Positions 6,637 through 14,700 are shown, counted from the first letter of the stretch. The stretch: 14,994 bases of DNA from CAMBDR01 sp046597185 (GCA_046597185.1 JBKJLF010000417.1:1-14994), one strand, 5' to 3'. The notes: generated from the letters alone by a model not told the origin. Numbers and translations: made by a program.

Positions 6637-8889
6637 TTATTGCAGATGGGTTTCGCGGTCACCCGCCAGACGCACCAGTGACGGCACATCCAAAATCAAT
6701 GCGACTTCCCCGGAACCGAGCACCGTACCGCCGCTGATGCCGCGTACTTTTTGAAACAGTTTGCCCAAGGGCTTGATCACGGTTTGGTATTCGCCCAATA
6801 ATTGATCCACCACCAAACCGGCGGCCATTTCGCCATTGCGCACCACCACCACACTGCGTCGTTCAGAAAGGGCGTCCTGAATATTAAAAATTTTACGCAA
6901 TTCAAGAAAGGGTAGCACTTCACCGCGCAGATTCAAGGTGCCGCTCCATTCGGAATGGCCTTGCAATTGGCTGGCGTCGGAATCAATGCATTCCACCACC
7001 GCATGCAATGGAATCACATAGGAACTCTTGCCCACCCGCACCAAAAAGCCATCAATAATGGCGAGCGTGAGCGGCAGGCGAATTTCAATGGTGGAGCCTT
7101 GGCCGACAATGGTTTTCGGGGTCACGCTGCCGCGCAAGGCTTCAATATTTCTACGCACCACATCCATACCGACGCCCCGGCCGGAGAGATTGGTGACTTT
7201 TTCGGCTGTCGAAAAACCTGGTTCAAAGATCAGATTGAGTTTTTCAAGTTCGCTCAATACTTGATTCGGCCCGACGATGCCGCGTTCACGTGCTTTGGCC
7301 AGAATTTTTTCGCCATCCAAACCGCGTCCATCGTCCGATACTTCGATCACGATATGGCCGGAATCATGGTGCGCCGACAGATGTAATGTGCCGACTGCGG
7401 GCTTACCGACCGAAATCCTTTGTTCCGGCAACTCGATGCCGTGATCCATGGCATTGCGTACCAAATGCATCAGGGGGTCACCAATTTTCTCCACCACCGA
7501 TTTATCGAGTTCGGTTTCAGCCCCTTCAATTTCGAGGTGGATTTCTTTCCCCAACTCGGCGGCGGTATCGCGTACCACCCGCTTGTAGCGTGCGAAAGTT
7601 TCACCAATTTGCACCATGCGCAAGGCCAGGGTGCCATTGCGAATTTCTTCTACCAGGCCACTCATTTGCTGAGTGGTTTCAATTAACTGGGTTACTCTCA
7701 GGCGCTGCGCCAACAGGCTGGCGCTGGCACCACAAATGACCAGTTCGCCCACCAGATTGATTAAGGCATCGAGTTTGTCGGCTGGCACGCGCACGAAGCG
7801 TGATTCATCGGGCTTGCCATCTTTTTTACCTTGTTTGGTCAGTGCCGCATCCACGACTTCACTGGCAACCTTGTTTTGAGCGATTAGAATTTGCCCCAGT
7901 TGTGAATTGGACGCGGTATTGTTCGCCGCACCGCCTGCAGGATGGGTTCCGGTATTGCCGGTATTGCCGATAAGGTTGCCATGATCATCGCTTGCTCGTT
8001 GCCCCTGGCGTCGTTCATCGTGATCCTGATTTTGTTGCGCCTGCAAAGCCTCGTCCAGCGCCTGGCGCGAAATGGCACCGCAATCAACCAGTAAATCGCC
8101 CAGGCGCGCTTCTTTGGGCAAGTCGCGCAATAGATTCAAAAAGTCCGATACCCGGCGGTTGGGGGGTAAGATGCGGATGGTGCAATCTTCGCGCACAAAT
8201 TCAAACGCGGCATCAATGTCAGCGCGTGAGGCTTGCGAATGCAAGCTCACCTCAAAACCCAGGTAGCAGGATTCAGGATCAAACGAGGCAAGATTGGGTA
8301 AATGTTCTTCAATAATGAGCAGCGTCTGGATTTGGCCGAGGGAACGTAAATAGCCGATCACGCTCAAGGGATCAAAGCCATTGCGAAAGGTATTTTCACC
8401 AAAGCGCAAAGAAATATGCCAGGTGCCAGGATTATTGACCGGGGCGGGAAGGGCGCTCGTGCTGACTTTGCGCTTGCCAGCCAGCCATGTCATTAATTGC
8501 TCGACCATCAGCGCGGCTTGTTGATCACTGGCGGCAATGCTGGCCGCATCACATCCTTTGTCCTGCGCTTGTTGCAATAAATCACTCAGAATATCACTGC
8601 TTTTCAATAATACATTGCTTAAATTGGGGTCGATGGTGATTTCATTTTTGCGCACCCGATCCAAAACGCTTTCAACCTGGTGGGTAAAATTGACAATACG
8701 GTTTAAGCCAAACAGACCAGCCGAGCCTTTGATGGTGTGGGCTGCACGGAATAAGGCGTTAATGGTTTCGCGATTGCCTGGGTCGGTTTCCAATATCAGC
8801 AGCGTATCTTCAATTTGCTGCAGCATGTCATTGGCTTCGGCAAAGAAGGTTTCGAGTGCGTCGTCATATAAACCCATGTCGTCACTCAT
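6637..8889 (-). CDS. cheA: CheA chemotaxis histidine kinase with MshEN-like repeats
   Basis: Receptor-coupled kinase that phosphorylates CheY and CheB. 750 aa. P1 HPt (1-105) has His51 in AAHTIKGSAG. A P2-like alpha/beta region (157-242) follows. P3 dimerisation starts at about 364. P4 has the N box HLVRNAMDHG (475-484), G1 DDGRG (519-523), F box FEPGFS (555-560) and G2 GRGVGM (570-575). P5 CheW-like spans about 610-745. All kinase motifs look intact. Between P2 and P3 lie two 24-residue repeats (262-285 and 330-353) of the pattern RLGxxLVxxGxIxxxxLxxxLxxQ, known from MshEN cyclic-di-GMP-binding domains. A 44-residue Asn/Gly-rich linker separates them, and the second copy has Gln and Asn at the key Arg and Gly positions. 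Its ATG lies within the end of the STAS gene (8-base overlap) and GGAG lies seven bases upstream, so the two are probably translationally coupled. Confidence 0.97.
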   Translation of the reverse strand: MSDDMGLYDDALETFFAEANDMLQQIEDTLLILETDPGNRETINALFRAAHTIKGSAGLFGLNRIVNFTHQVESVLDRVRKNEITIDPNLSNVLLKSSDILSDLLQQAQDKGCDAASIAASDQQAALMVEQLMTWLAGKRKVSTSALPAPVNNPGTWHISLRFGENTFRNGFDPLSVIGYLRSLGQIQTLLIIEEHLPNLASFDPESCYLGFEVSLHSQASRADIDAAFEFVREDCTIRILPPNRRVSDFLNLLRDLPKEARLGDLLVDCGAISRQALDEALQAQQNQDHDERRQGQRASDDHGNLIGNTGNTGTHPAGGAANNTASNSQLGQILIAQNKVASEVVDAALTKQGKKDGKPDESRFVRVPADKLDALINLVGELVICGASASLLAQRLRVTQLIETTQQMSGLVEEIRNGTLALRMVQIGETFARYKRVVRDTAAELGKEIHLEIEGAETELDKSVVEKIGDPLMHLVRNAMDHGIELPEQRISVGKPAVGTLHLSAHHDSGHIVIEVSDDGRGLDGEKILAKARERGIVGPNQVLSELEKLNLIFEPGFSTAEKVTNLSGRGVGMDVVRRNIEALRGSVTPKTIVGQGSTIEIRLPLTLAIIDGFLVRVGKSSYVIPLHAVVECIDSDASQLQGHSEWSGTLNLRGEVLPFLELRKIFNIQDALSERRSVVVVRNGEMAAGLVVDQLLGEYQTVIKPLGKLFQKVRGISGGTVLGSGEVALILDVPSLVRLAGDRETHLQ

Positions 8890-9181
8890 TGATCGGCTCC
8901 TGCACCAAAGTGAATCGGTTAGTGATGTTGTAGGTGTTGAATAATTCAGTAATGGAGTCCGGCACCCTATGCAAAATAAGCTCAGTCTCTGTCCCGGCTA
9001 CTGATTTGGCGCTGGCAAGCAACAACTGCAAACCCGCGCCATCACATTCGGTGACACCGGAAAGGTCGATTCGTATCGGCTCCAGATCCATATGGCTTTG
9101 CTCCAGAGCGGCTGCGAGCTGTTGCTTTAATGCGGCAGCTTGATAAATTGTTAATTCGCCTGTCATAAAGATCCGCGCCAT
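8882..9181 (-). CDS. STAS-domain protein of the chemotaxis cluster
   Basis: Small (99 aa) stand-alone STAS domain of the anti-sigma-factor-antagonist fold. IRIDLSGVTECDGAG (36-50) holds the typical strand and loop, followed by the LQLLLASAKS helix. In classical antagonists such as SpoIIAA a Ser follows the loop Asp and is phosphorylated; here Asp47 is followed by Gly48 and Ala49, so that site is absent. STAS genes next to cheA occur in many proteobacterial chemotaxis clusters, but their role is poorly defined; a docking or scaffolding role is an inference. Overlap with cheA by 8 bases argues for fixed-ratio synthesis. The start has GGAG eight bases upstream. Confidence 0.88.
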   Translation of the reverse strand: MARIFMTGELTIYQAAALKQQLAAALEQSHMDLEPIRIDLSGVTECDGAGLQLLLASAKSVAGTETELILHRVPDSITELFNTYNITNRFTLVQEPINE

Positions 9182-9264
9182 TGGGTGTGCTCCAGCAAAA
9201 ATACAGTTAAAACGACAGGTACAGCTTCGCCCTGATCCGGGTGGGCATTAAAATTGCATGAAAA

Positions 9265-9642
9265 TCAAGGCAAAATTAATTTGGAAACCGCATTGAGCAT
9301 TTGGACCGGACTGAATGGTTTCACAATCCACGCCTTCGCGCCAGCCAGTCTGCCTTCCTGTTTAACTTCGTCATCACTTTCCGTGGTGAGCATAATAACT
9401 GGCGTGAATTTATAGCTGGGGTCTTGTTTGACCTGGGTGACAAATTCAATCCCGTTCATATTGGGCATGTTCACATCGGATATGATCAGATGAACTTTTT
9501 TGCCGCCTAATTTGGCCAGTTTCGCCAGGGCATCACGTCCATCGGACGCTTCGATTACCTCATAACCTGCACCAGTCAACGCGATTTGCACTACCCGTCT
9601 CAGGCTTGCAGAGTCATCAACAATAAATACGGTCTTAGCCAT
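9265..9642 (-). CDS. cheY: CheY single-domain response regulator
   Basis: Diffusible receiver phosphorylated by CheA. It carries the signal, most likely to the flagellar switch, though output to another motility system cannot be excluded. 125 aa. Acidic Asp9/Asp10 (VDDS), phosphoacceptor Asp56 (ISDVNMP), switch Thr86 (MLTTES) and Lys108 (IVKPF) are all present. Trp105 stands where E. coli CheY has the aromatic switch Tyr106. There is no output domain. AGGA lies about eight bases before the ATG. It sits 18 bases after the short receptor gene and 83 bases before the STAS gene, inside the same cluster. The adjacent receptor carries a CheZ-like motif, which may make CheY its substrate. Confidence 0.96.
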   Translation of the reverse strand: MAKTVFIVDDSASLRRVVQIALTGAGYEVIEASDGRDALAKLAKLGGKKVHLIISDVNMPNMNGIEFVTQVKQDPSYKFTPVIMLTTESDDEVKQEGRLAGAKAWIVKPFSPVQMLNAVSKLILP

Positions 9643-9660
9643 GTTTCTAATCCTAAAAAT

Positions 9661-10827
9661 TTAAAAGAAAGTAACGTCTTCGTCCTGAGTGTCCTGCTTT
9701 ATGCCTTGTCTTCTGTCTCGGGTGATGACCCGGCCTTTGTCGAGCGCGGCATCATGAGTATATTTTTGATCCTTCATAGTATATCGCTTGCCCAGGTGAT
9801 GCAACCATTCTTCGGGGCTGGGGATGGGCATGTTTGGATCGTTAATGACTTTTTGTAGTCGCTGAATGTCGTTATCCACCGTGGTCAGGATTTGACTGAT
9901 GCGGTCTTGATATTGTAGTGTCACCAATAAGTTTTCAACATCGGCCCGAATCACGCTGCCTTGGGAGCGCATTTGCTCAGAGGAGGCACCGAGATTGCGC
10001 ACATGATTCAATACATCTTGTACCACATGGCCGGAAATTGTCATGGCCTTTTTATCTTGCTCGGCAGCACGGGAGGCAGTAGCCAGGGTCAGGCTCATGA
10101 TATCGGTGATTTGCACCACCCTCTCGCTGATGCGCTTGCCTGTTTCAGCCGATTGTTGCGACAATTTGCGCACTTCGCCAGCCACTACCGCAAAGCCACG
10201 GCCCGCACTGCCTGCCCGTGCCGCTTCAATGGCGGCATTAATTGCCAATAAATTGGTATGGGCGGCAATTAAGGTGACCTCAGAGGCCATTTCTTGCAGT
10301 TCATCGGTTGCGGTTGCCAAATCGCGCACTTTACTGAGTAATTCGTCTTTGCTGTCGATTACTTTTTCCAGTGCACCAATCACCGGGGTGAGTTCGCGTT
10401 CGCACAGGGTGAGTAAGCTGATGGTCACGTCTTCGTGGCTGGAGTCTTCAGTGCCGGAAACACCGCCAAAGCCTGCCATATCAAATTGTTTGACCATGGA
10501 CGCGAAGCTGGTAATAAGTTGCCCTACCGCACCTTCGGTTTGGACTTTGACGGTTTCGAGATGTTTGGCCCAGACCGGGAAAAGGGATTCGAGCAAGGTC
10601 GTGAGTGCAGATTCAGGTGGGGTTTGATCTGACTCAAAGGACTCATTGGCTTCAACGCGGGGTGGGGCAACTAAAGGCCATATTGAACATATTGTCACGC
10701 CCAGTAAGGCAATCACTTCCAGCCAACCCTGATGGTAGAACAGAGGCAAGCAGGCAAAGGCAATGCTCATGCCGGGCAGCAAAAAGCCCTGAGGTGAAAG
10801 GGGGCGGCTAACTTGGTTTGGTTCCAT
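9661..10827 (-). CDS. Short HAMP-less chemoreceptor with CheZ-like motif
   Basis: First gene of the che cluster, about 388 aa. Two closely spaced hydrophobic segments (14-31 and 35-54) form a membrane hairpin with almost no periplasmic part. There is no HAMP and no recognisable ligand domain. Helices lead to a conserved receptor tip (about 182-222: HTNLLAINAAIEAARAG, then GRGFAVVAGEVRKLS), so it should join CheA/CheW arrays. After the signalling region, QYQDRISQ at 305-312 resembles the CheZ active-site helix, with Asp308 and Gln312 at the CheZ Asp143/Gln147 spacing. A charged, flexible tail ends in DEDVTFF. The start is uncertain: I use the ATG at 10827, because the 10851 and 10911 ATGs also lack a clear ribosome site and would add a non-conserved leader. 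Receptor identity is firm; phosphatase function is inference. Confidence 0.88.
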   Translation of the reverse strand: MEPNQVSRPLSPQGFLLPGMSIAFACLPLFYHQGWLEVIALLGVTICSIWPLVAPPRVEANESFESDQTPPESALTTLLESLFPVWAKHLETVKVQTEGAVGQLITSFASMVKQFDMAGFGGVSGTEDSSHEDVTISLLTLCERELTPVIGALEKVIDSKDELLSKVRDLATATDELQEMASEVTLIAAHTNLLAINAAIEAARAGSAGRGFAVVAGEVRKLSQQSAETGKRISERVVQITDIMSLTLATASRAAEQDKKAMTISGHVVQDVLNHVRNLGASSEQMRSQGSVIRADVENLLVTLQYQDRISQILTTVDNDIQRLQKVINDPNMPIPSPEEWLHHLGKRYTMKDQKYTHDAALDKGRVITRDRRQGIKQDTQDEDVTFF

Positions 10828-11025
10828 ACGCAGGCAGTCCGTTATATACATGAATAAAACAGGGACTGGTATAGGTGTCCCTTCATTTTTTTGTATTAGA
10901 AGGTGTTGCATTCTTCTTCCAGTATGGCATGAGGCATGGGCTTGGGCATCATGGGATTACAGATTATTGGCCATCGAATCGGGTTCGGGAGGCGGTGTGG
11001 TACTCACTGCTCGTTGGGGAAATAG

Positions 11026-11042
11026 TAGCGCAAAATGCGCTA
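11026..11042. repeat. 17-bp palindrome, possible operator
   Basis: TAGCGCA and TGCGCTA are perfect inverted 7-bp arms around AAA. It lies about 200 bases before the short receptor start. There is no T-run beside it, so an operator is more likely than a terminator. Confidence 0.4.
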
Positions 11043-11209
11043 ATTGGGTTTGATAATGGCAGAACCTGGGGCGCTATTTGAAAATATCACGCCTGAATAC
11101 AACAGTTGGTTGGCACCGCCAATGAGGGCAGGTCGTGTCGTATCGCAGCTTTATCGTTGGTAATTTGTACTGTCGGGGTTTTTGACGGTTTGTTGAATAA
11201 TTGTTGTGC

Positions 11210-11236
11210 TAAAATCTTTCCGCGCGAGGCCGTTTT
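11210..11236 (+). promoter_or_regulatory. Weak sigma-28 (FliA)-like promoter
   Basis: TAAA at 11210-11213, exactly 15 bases, then GCCGTTTT at 11229-11236, compared with the enterobacterial TAAA-N15-GCCGATAA. The spacing and GCCG core match; the 3' half of the -10 does not. It would give a leader of about 95 bases for the regulator gene. Confidence 0.25.
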
Positions 11237-11250
11237 CCGCTTTTTGACGC

Positions 11251-11283
11251 CAGGTATGGTTTATGCAGGTTTGCACAGGTTTG
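11251..11283 (+). repeat. CAGGTnTG direct repeats ahead of the regulator gene
   Basis: CAGGTATG at 11251-11258 and CAGGTTTG at 11266-11273 and 11276-11283. The last two are one helical turn (10 bp) apart and abut the TATAAT at 11284, where a bound protein would touch RNA polymerase. Confidence 0.4.
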
Positions 11284-11289
11284 TATAAT
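11261..11289 (+). promoter_or_regulatory. Sigma-70-type promoter of the response regulator gene
   Basis: A perfect TATAAT at 11284-11289 with TTATGC (11261-11266) at 17-bp spacing as a poor -35. The expected start is near 11296, giving a leader of about 45 bases. The weak -35 overlapped by direct repeats suggests activator dependence. Confidence 0.5.
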
Positions 11290-11340
11290 TTACCAGCCTC
11301 AATGACTAACGCAGGCAATAAAACTTTGTGAGGTGTAATT

Positions 11341-11751
11341 ATGGCCGATGCTCAACCCTTGCGGGTAATAATTATTGATGATAATGAACTTACCCGACCT
11401 TTGTTGCGTGTGATTTTGCGTGGTTCTGTTTATCAGGTTGTCGGCGAGGCAGTGGATGCGAGTTCAGGTTTGGCATTAACGAAATCGCTGCGGCCGGATA
11501 TTATTTTGCTCGATAATAATATGCCCAATGGCGATGGCATCGATATTGTCAAACCATTAAGGCAAGCCTTGCCCAAGGCGGTTATTTTGATGGTGACCAC
11601 GCAAAGCGAAGAAGAAATGATTCAAGCTGCAATGGATTTGGGCGCGGACGGTTTTGTAATTAAACCTTTTAATACCCAGTCAGTACTGGGTACCATCGCC
11701 AAAGCCAGCACGCATTTTGTTTTGACTGCGCCGGCAACCCCTACTTTTTAA
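11341..11751 (+). CDS. Stand-alone receiver-domain response regulator
   Basis: 136-aa CheY-like protein with no output domain. Acidic Asp13/Asp14 (IIDDNE), phosphoacceptor Asp58 (LLDNNMP), switch Thr86 (MVTTQS) and Lys108 (VIKPF) are all present, followed by a short tail ending in TPTF. GAGG at 11330-11333 lies seven bases before the ATG. It is transcribed away from the che cluster and towards the large hybrid kinase; its stop codon overlaps the kinase's stop. A phosphorelay partnership with that kinase's HPt domain is likely from position, but CheA is also a possible donor. It differs clearly in sequence from the cluster's CheY, so it is not a recent duplicate. Confidence 0.92.
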   Translation: MADAQPLRVIIIDDNELTRPLLRVILRGSVYQVVGEAVDASSGLALTKSLRPDIILLDNNMPNGDGIDIVKPLRQALPKAVILMVTTQSEEEMIQAAMDLGADGFVIKPFNTQSVLGTIAKASTHFVLTAPATPTF

Positions 11752-14700
11752 TGTAAAGCCGGGTTGTTGTTTGGCACAATGATACGAAATTGTGTTTTTT
11801 GCAACAATGTGTTAAATGCATTGCGTAATTCGGTATGCAGATGCTTGCATTGACTGTTATTTTGCATTTGGCAAGCTTCTTCTAATTCTTTGGCCAATCC
11901 ATTCATTTGATCTGCCCCGATATTGCTGGCACTCCCTACCAGCTCGTGACCTGCTGCCTTGGCAAGGCCATAATCTTGTTGCGTCAGGGCTTGCTCGATT
12001 CGATTGAGTACGGGCGGGGTTTGTTCAATAAAAACATGTAATATTTCGCGATATAAGGTATTATCACCGCCACAAATTTCCTGTGCCCGTTCCGGGTTTA
12101 AGATGATTTGACCGCAGGTGTTGACATAACCATCGCCAGGGTTTGGCGCACTACTATTGGCAGGATTTGCTTCATTTTCAGGTAGCCAGCGCTTTAACAT
12201 GTCTTGCAAGGCCTTGGGGCCGATTGGCTTGGCCAAGTAGTCATCCATGCCCGCATCGAGACAGCGCTCCCGGTCTCCATGGACTGCATTGGCAGTCATG
12301 GCAACAATGGGCGTATGGCGATTACTTTTTTGCTCGTTGGAACGAATCAGGCGGGTGGCGATGAAACCATCCATCACGGGCATTTGGCAATCCATCAGGA
12401 CTAAATGATAGAAATGCTCGCCGCAGGATTCAAGCGCCATTTGGCCATTTTCAACCATGTCGATAGCATGATACCCGAGTTTATTTAATAGCGACTTTGC
12501 CAGTTTTCGATTGACGGCATTGTCATCAACGACCAATATCCGATATTTTCCGGCGGCGTTGCTGAGGTTTGCTGGTCTATTGTATTGTGTCAGTGCTGCG
12601 TTCACCACGCCAGGGCTTGGGGCAGATTGCTGCAGCACCACGGGTGCCACTGCGGGTAATGCCGTTTGTTGCAGTGCGCGCTGTAAATTTTCCAATAATT
12701 GACTGGGTTTGATTGGTTGACTTAAGCCCGCATGAAATTCAGGTGGGGTGGCTTTGCTATCGGTAATCTTGTGCAAGAGAACCAGCTTCAAGGCGGGTTG
12801 AATTGCCTTGATTGCACCCGCCAGGGCTTTGGCTTCGATATCGCTCACTTCATCGCTGATAATGGCCAAGTCAAGGTCGGTTTGTACCGCAATTTGCCCT
12901 AATGCGCTAACGCCGCTGGCGGCTTCCATGGTGAGGCAGCCCCAATTTTGCAGCGTGCGTTGTAAGTTTTGCCTTTGCAAATCGTTGGGCGCAACGATCA
13001 GGATTTTACGCTGCGCCAAAGCTTGCCAATTCGGTTGGTCGGCATCATGCTTGCCCGCCGTCAGGGTCAGTTCAAACCAAAAAACTGAACCTTGCCCTTC
13101 TTGGCTATTGACCCCGATTTCGCCGTTCATTAATTCAACCAGACGCTTGCAAATCGATAGCCCCAAACCGGTGCCGCCATATTTTCGTGAAAAAGAACCA
13201 TCGGCCTGGGTGAATGGTTGAAACAGGCGTTCAGTGACATCATTGGACATACCGATCCCACTATCTTGAATGTCAAAGCGCAAGCGGTATTGATCATCGT
13301 GATATTGAAGGATTTGGCAATTGAGTTGAATTTCACCTGTAGGGGTAAATTTAATCGCGTTGCTAATGAGATTAATTAATATCTGACGCAAACGTCCGGG
13401 GTCGCCAATTAATTTGGCGGGAATTTTGGCGTCGATAAAATTAATTAAAGCCAGATTTTTTTCTCGTGCTTTAATGGAAAGTAAATCAAGACTGGATTCG
13501 ATCACTGAAATTAAAGAAAATTCAATTAACTCAATGGTGAGCTTACCAGCCTCAATTTTAGAGAAATCAAGGATGTCGTTAACAATCGTCATTAACGATT
13601 GCGCACAATCCCGGATAATATGAGCGAATTCCGATTGTTGTGGTGCCAGTGAGGTTTCCAGTAATAACTCGGCCATGCCAATGATGCCATTCATGGGGGT
13701 GCGAATTTCATGGCTCATCGTCGATAAAAACGATGATTTGGCCTGATTGGCGCTTTCAGCCAATTTCCGGGCTTGCTGAATTTCCGTTATTTCATAGAAC
13801 CATCCCATAATGGCTGGTTCGCCCTCATATTCCATATGAAAATACGAAGCCAATACCCATATTTTTTGTTGATTGAGCGTGAGTAATCCAATTTCGCGAT
13901 TTAAAATCGAGCCTTCGTTCTCAAGTCGCTCGAAAATGGCGCGGTATTCTTCGGGGTCTTGATAAAAATGAATGGGGCCAGTGCTTAAGGCTTGTTCCAT
14001 TGTAATATGGAACATATCCAAAAGGCATTGATTGACGAATACCCTTTGCTTGTCCGACACCCTTTTGATCGAGACCGCGATCGGGCTGATTTCGAGCATG
14101 CGCCGCAGCCGTGCTTCATTGGCCAACAGCTTTTCTTCGACCAGTTTGCGTTCGGTGATGTTGGTATCAATCGTAATGTACTGGTAGGGGTGTCCCTCAT
14201 GATCCAGAAAAGGCACGATGGTACTGTCTACCCAAAACTGTTCGCCATCTTTGGTTTTATTTTTGATTTCACCTGTCCAAATTTTGCCATTGCGTATCGT
14301 GTTCCACATATCGGAAAAAAATTCTGGCCCATGATTGGTAGAATTGATTAGGCGATGGGTTTGGCCAAGTAATTCGGCCCGGCTATAGCCAGAAATGTCA
14401 CAAAACTTGTCATTGGCATAGATAATTTTACCATCCTGATCGGTGATGGTGACATTGGCATGGTGATCCAGTGCCAATTTCAAGTCATTGTTTTCCGCCT
14501 GGGATGCGCTCAATGCCTGTTTGCTGTGGGCAATGGTGAGCAAGTTGTCATAGGAACGTAATGAAGCAATGACGGTGGTGAACAGCTTTTGCTTGGTGAG
14601 TTCGGCCTTGCCTTTGTAGTCGTTGATATCGTAGTCCACGATCACCCGCTGTTCCGGGGCTTGGCCCGGTTGACCAGTGCGCAAAACCACGCGTACCAAA

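Larger units (their letters stand above)
10828..11340. promoter_or_regulatory. Divergent control region between che cluster and response regulator
   Basis: 513 bases separating the leftward che cluster from the rightward regulator gene. No convincing gene lies in it; the short open frames have no family resemblance or ribosome sites. It holds two short palindromes (11026-11042 and 11110-11122), a run of CAGGTnTG repeats (11251-11283), a TATAAT box for the regulator and a weak sigma-28-like element. I found no good promoter match for the leftward operon in either the sigma-70 or sigma-54 form. Confidence 0.6.

Noticed and set aside
9219..9250. Possible hairpin GCCC...GGGC between cheY and the STAS gene
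   Set aside because: The stem is only about four base pairs with a long loop and no T-run; it does not support a terminator or processing site.
10850..11081. Small plus-strand open frames (67 and 68 codons) in the divergent region
   Set aside because: Two overlapping frames of low-quality sequence, no ribosome site and no recognisable domain; treated as non-coding.
11106..11288. 60-codon plus-strand open frame before the response regulator
   Set aside because: It runs through the likely promoter and repeat array and has no ribosome site or known domain.
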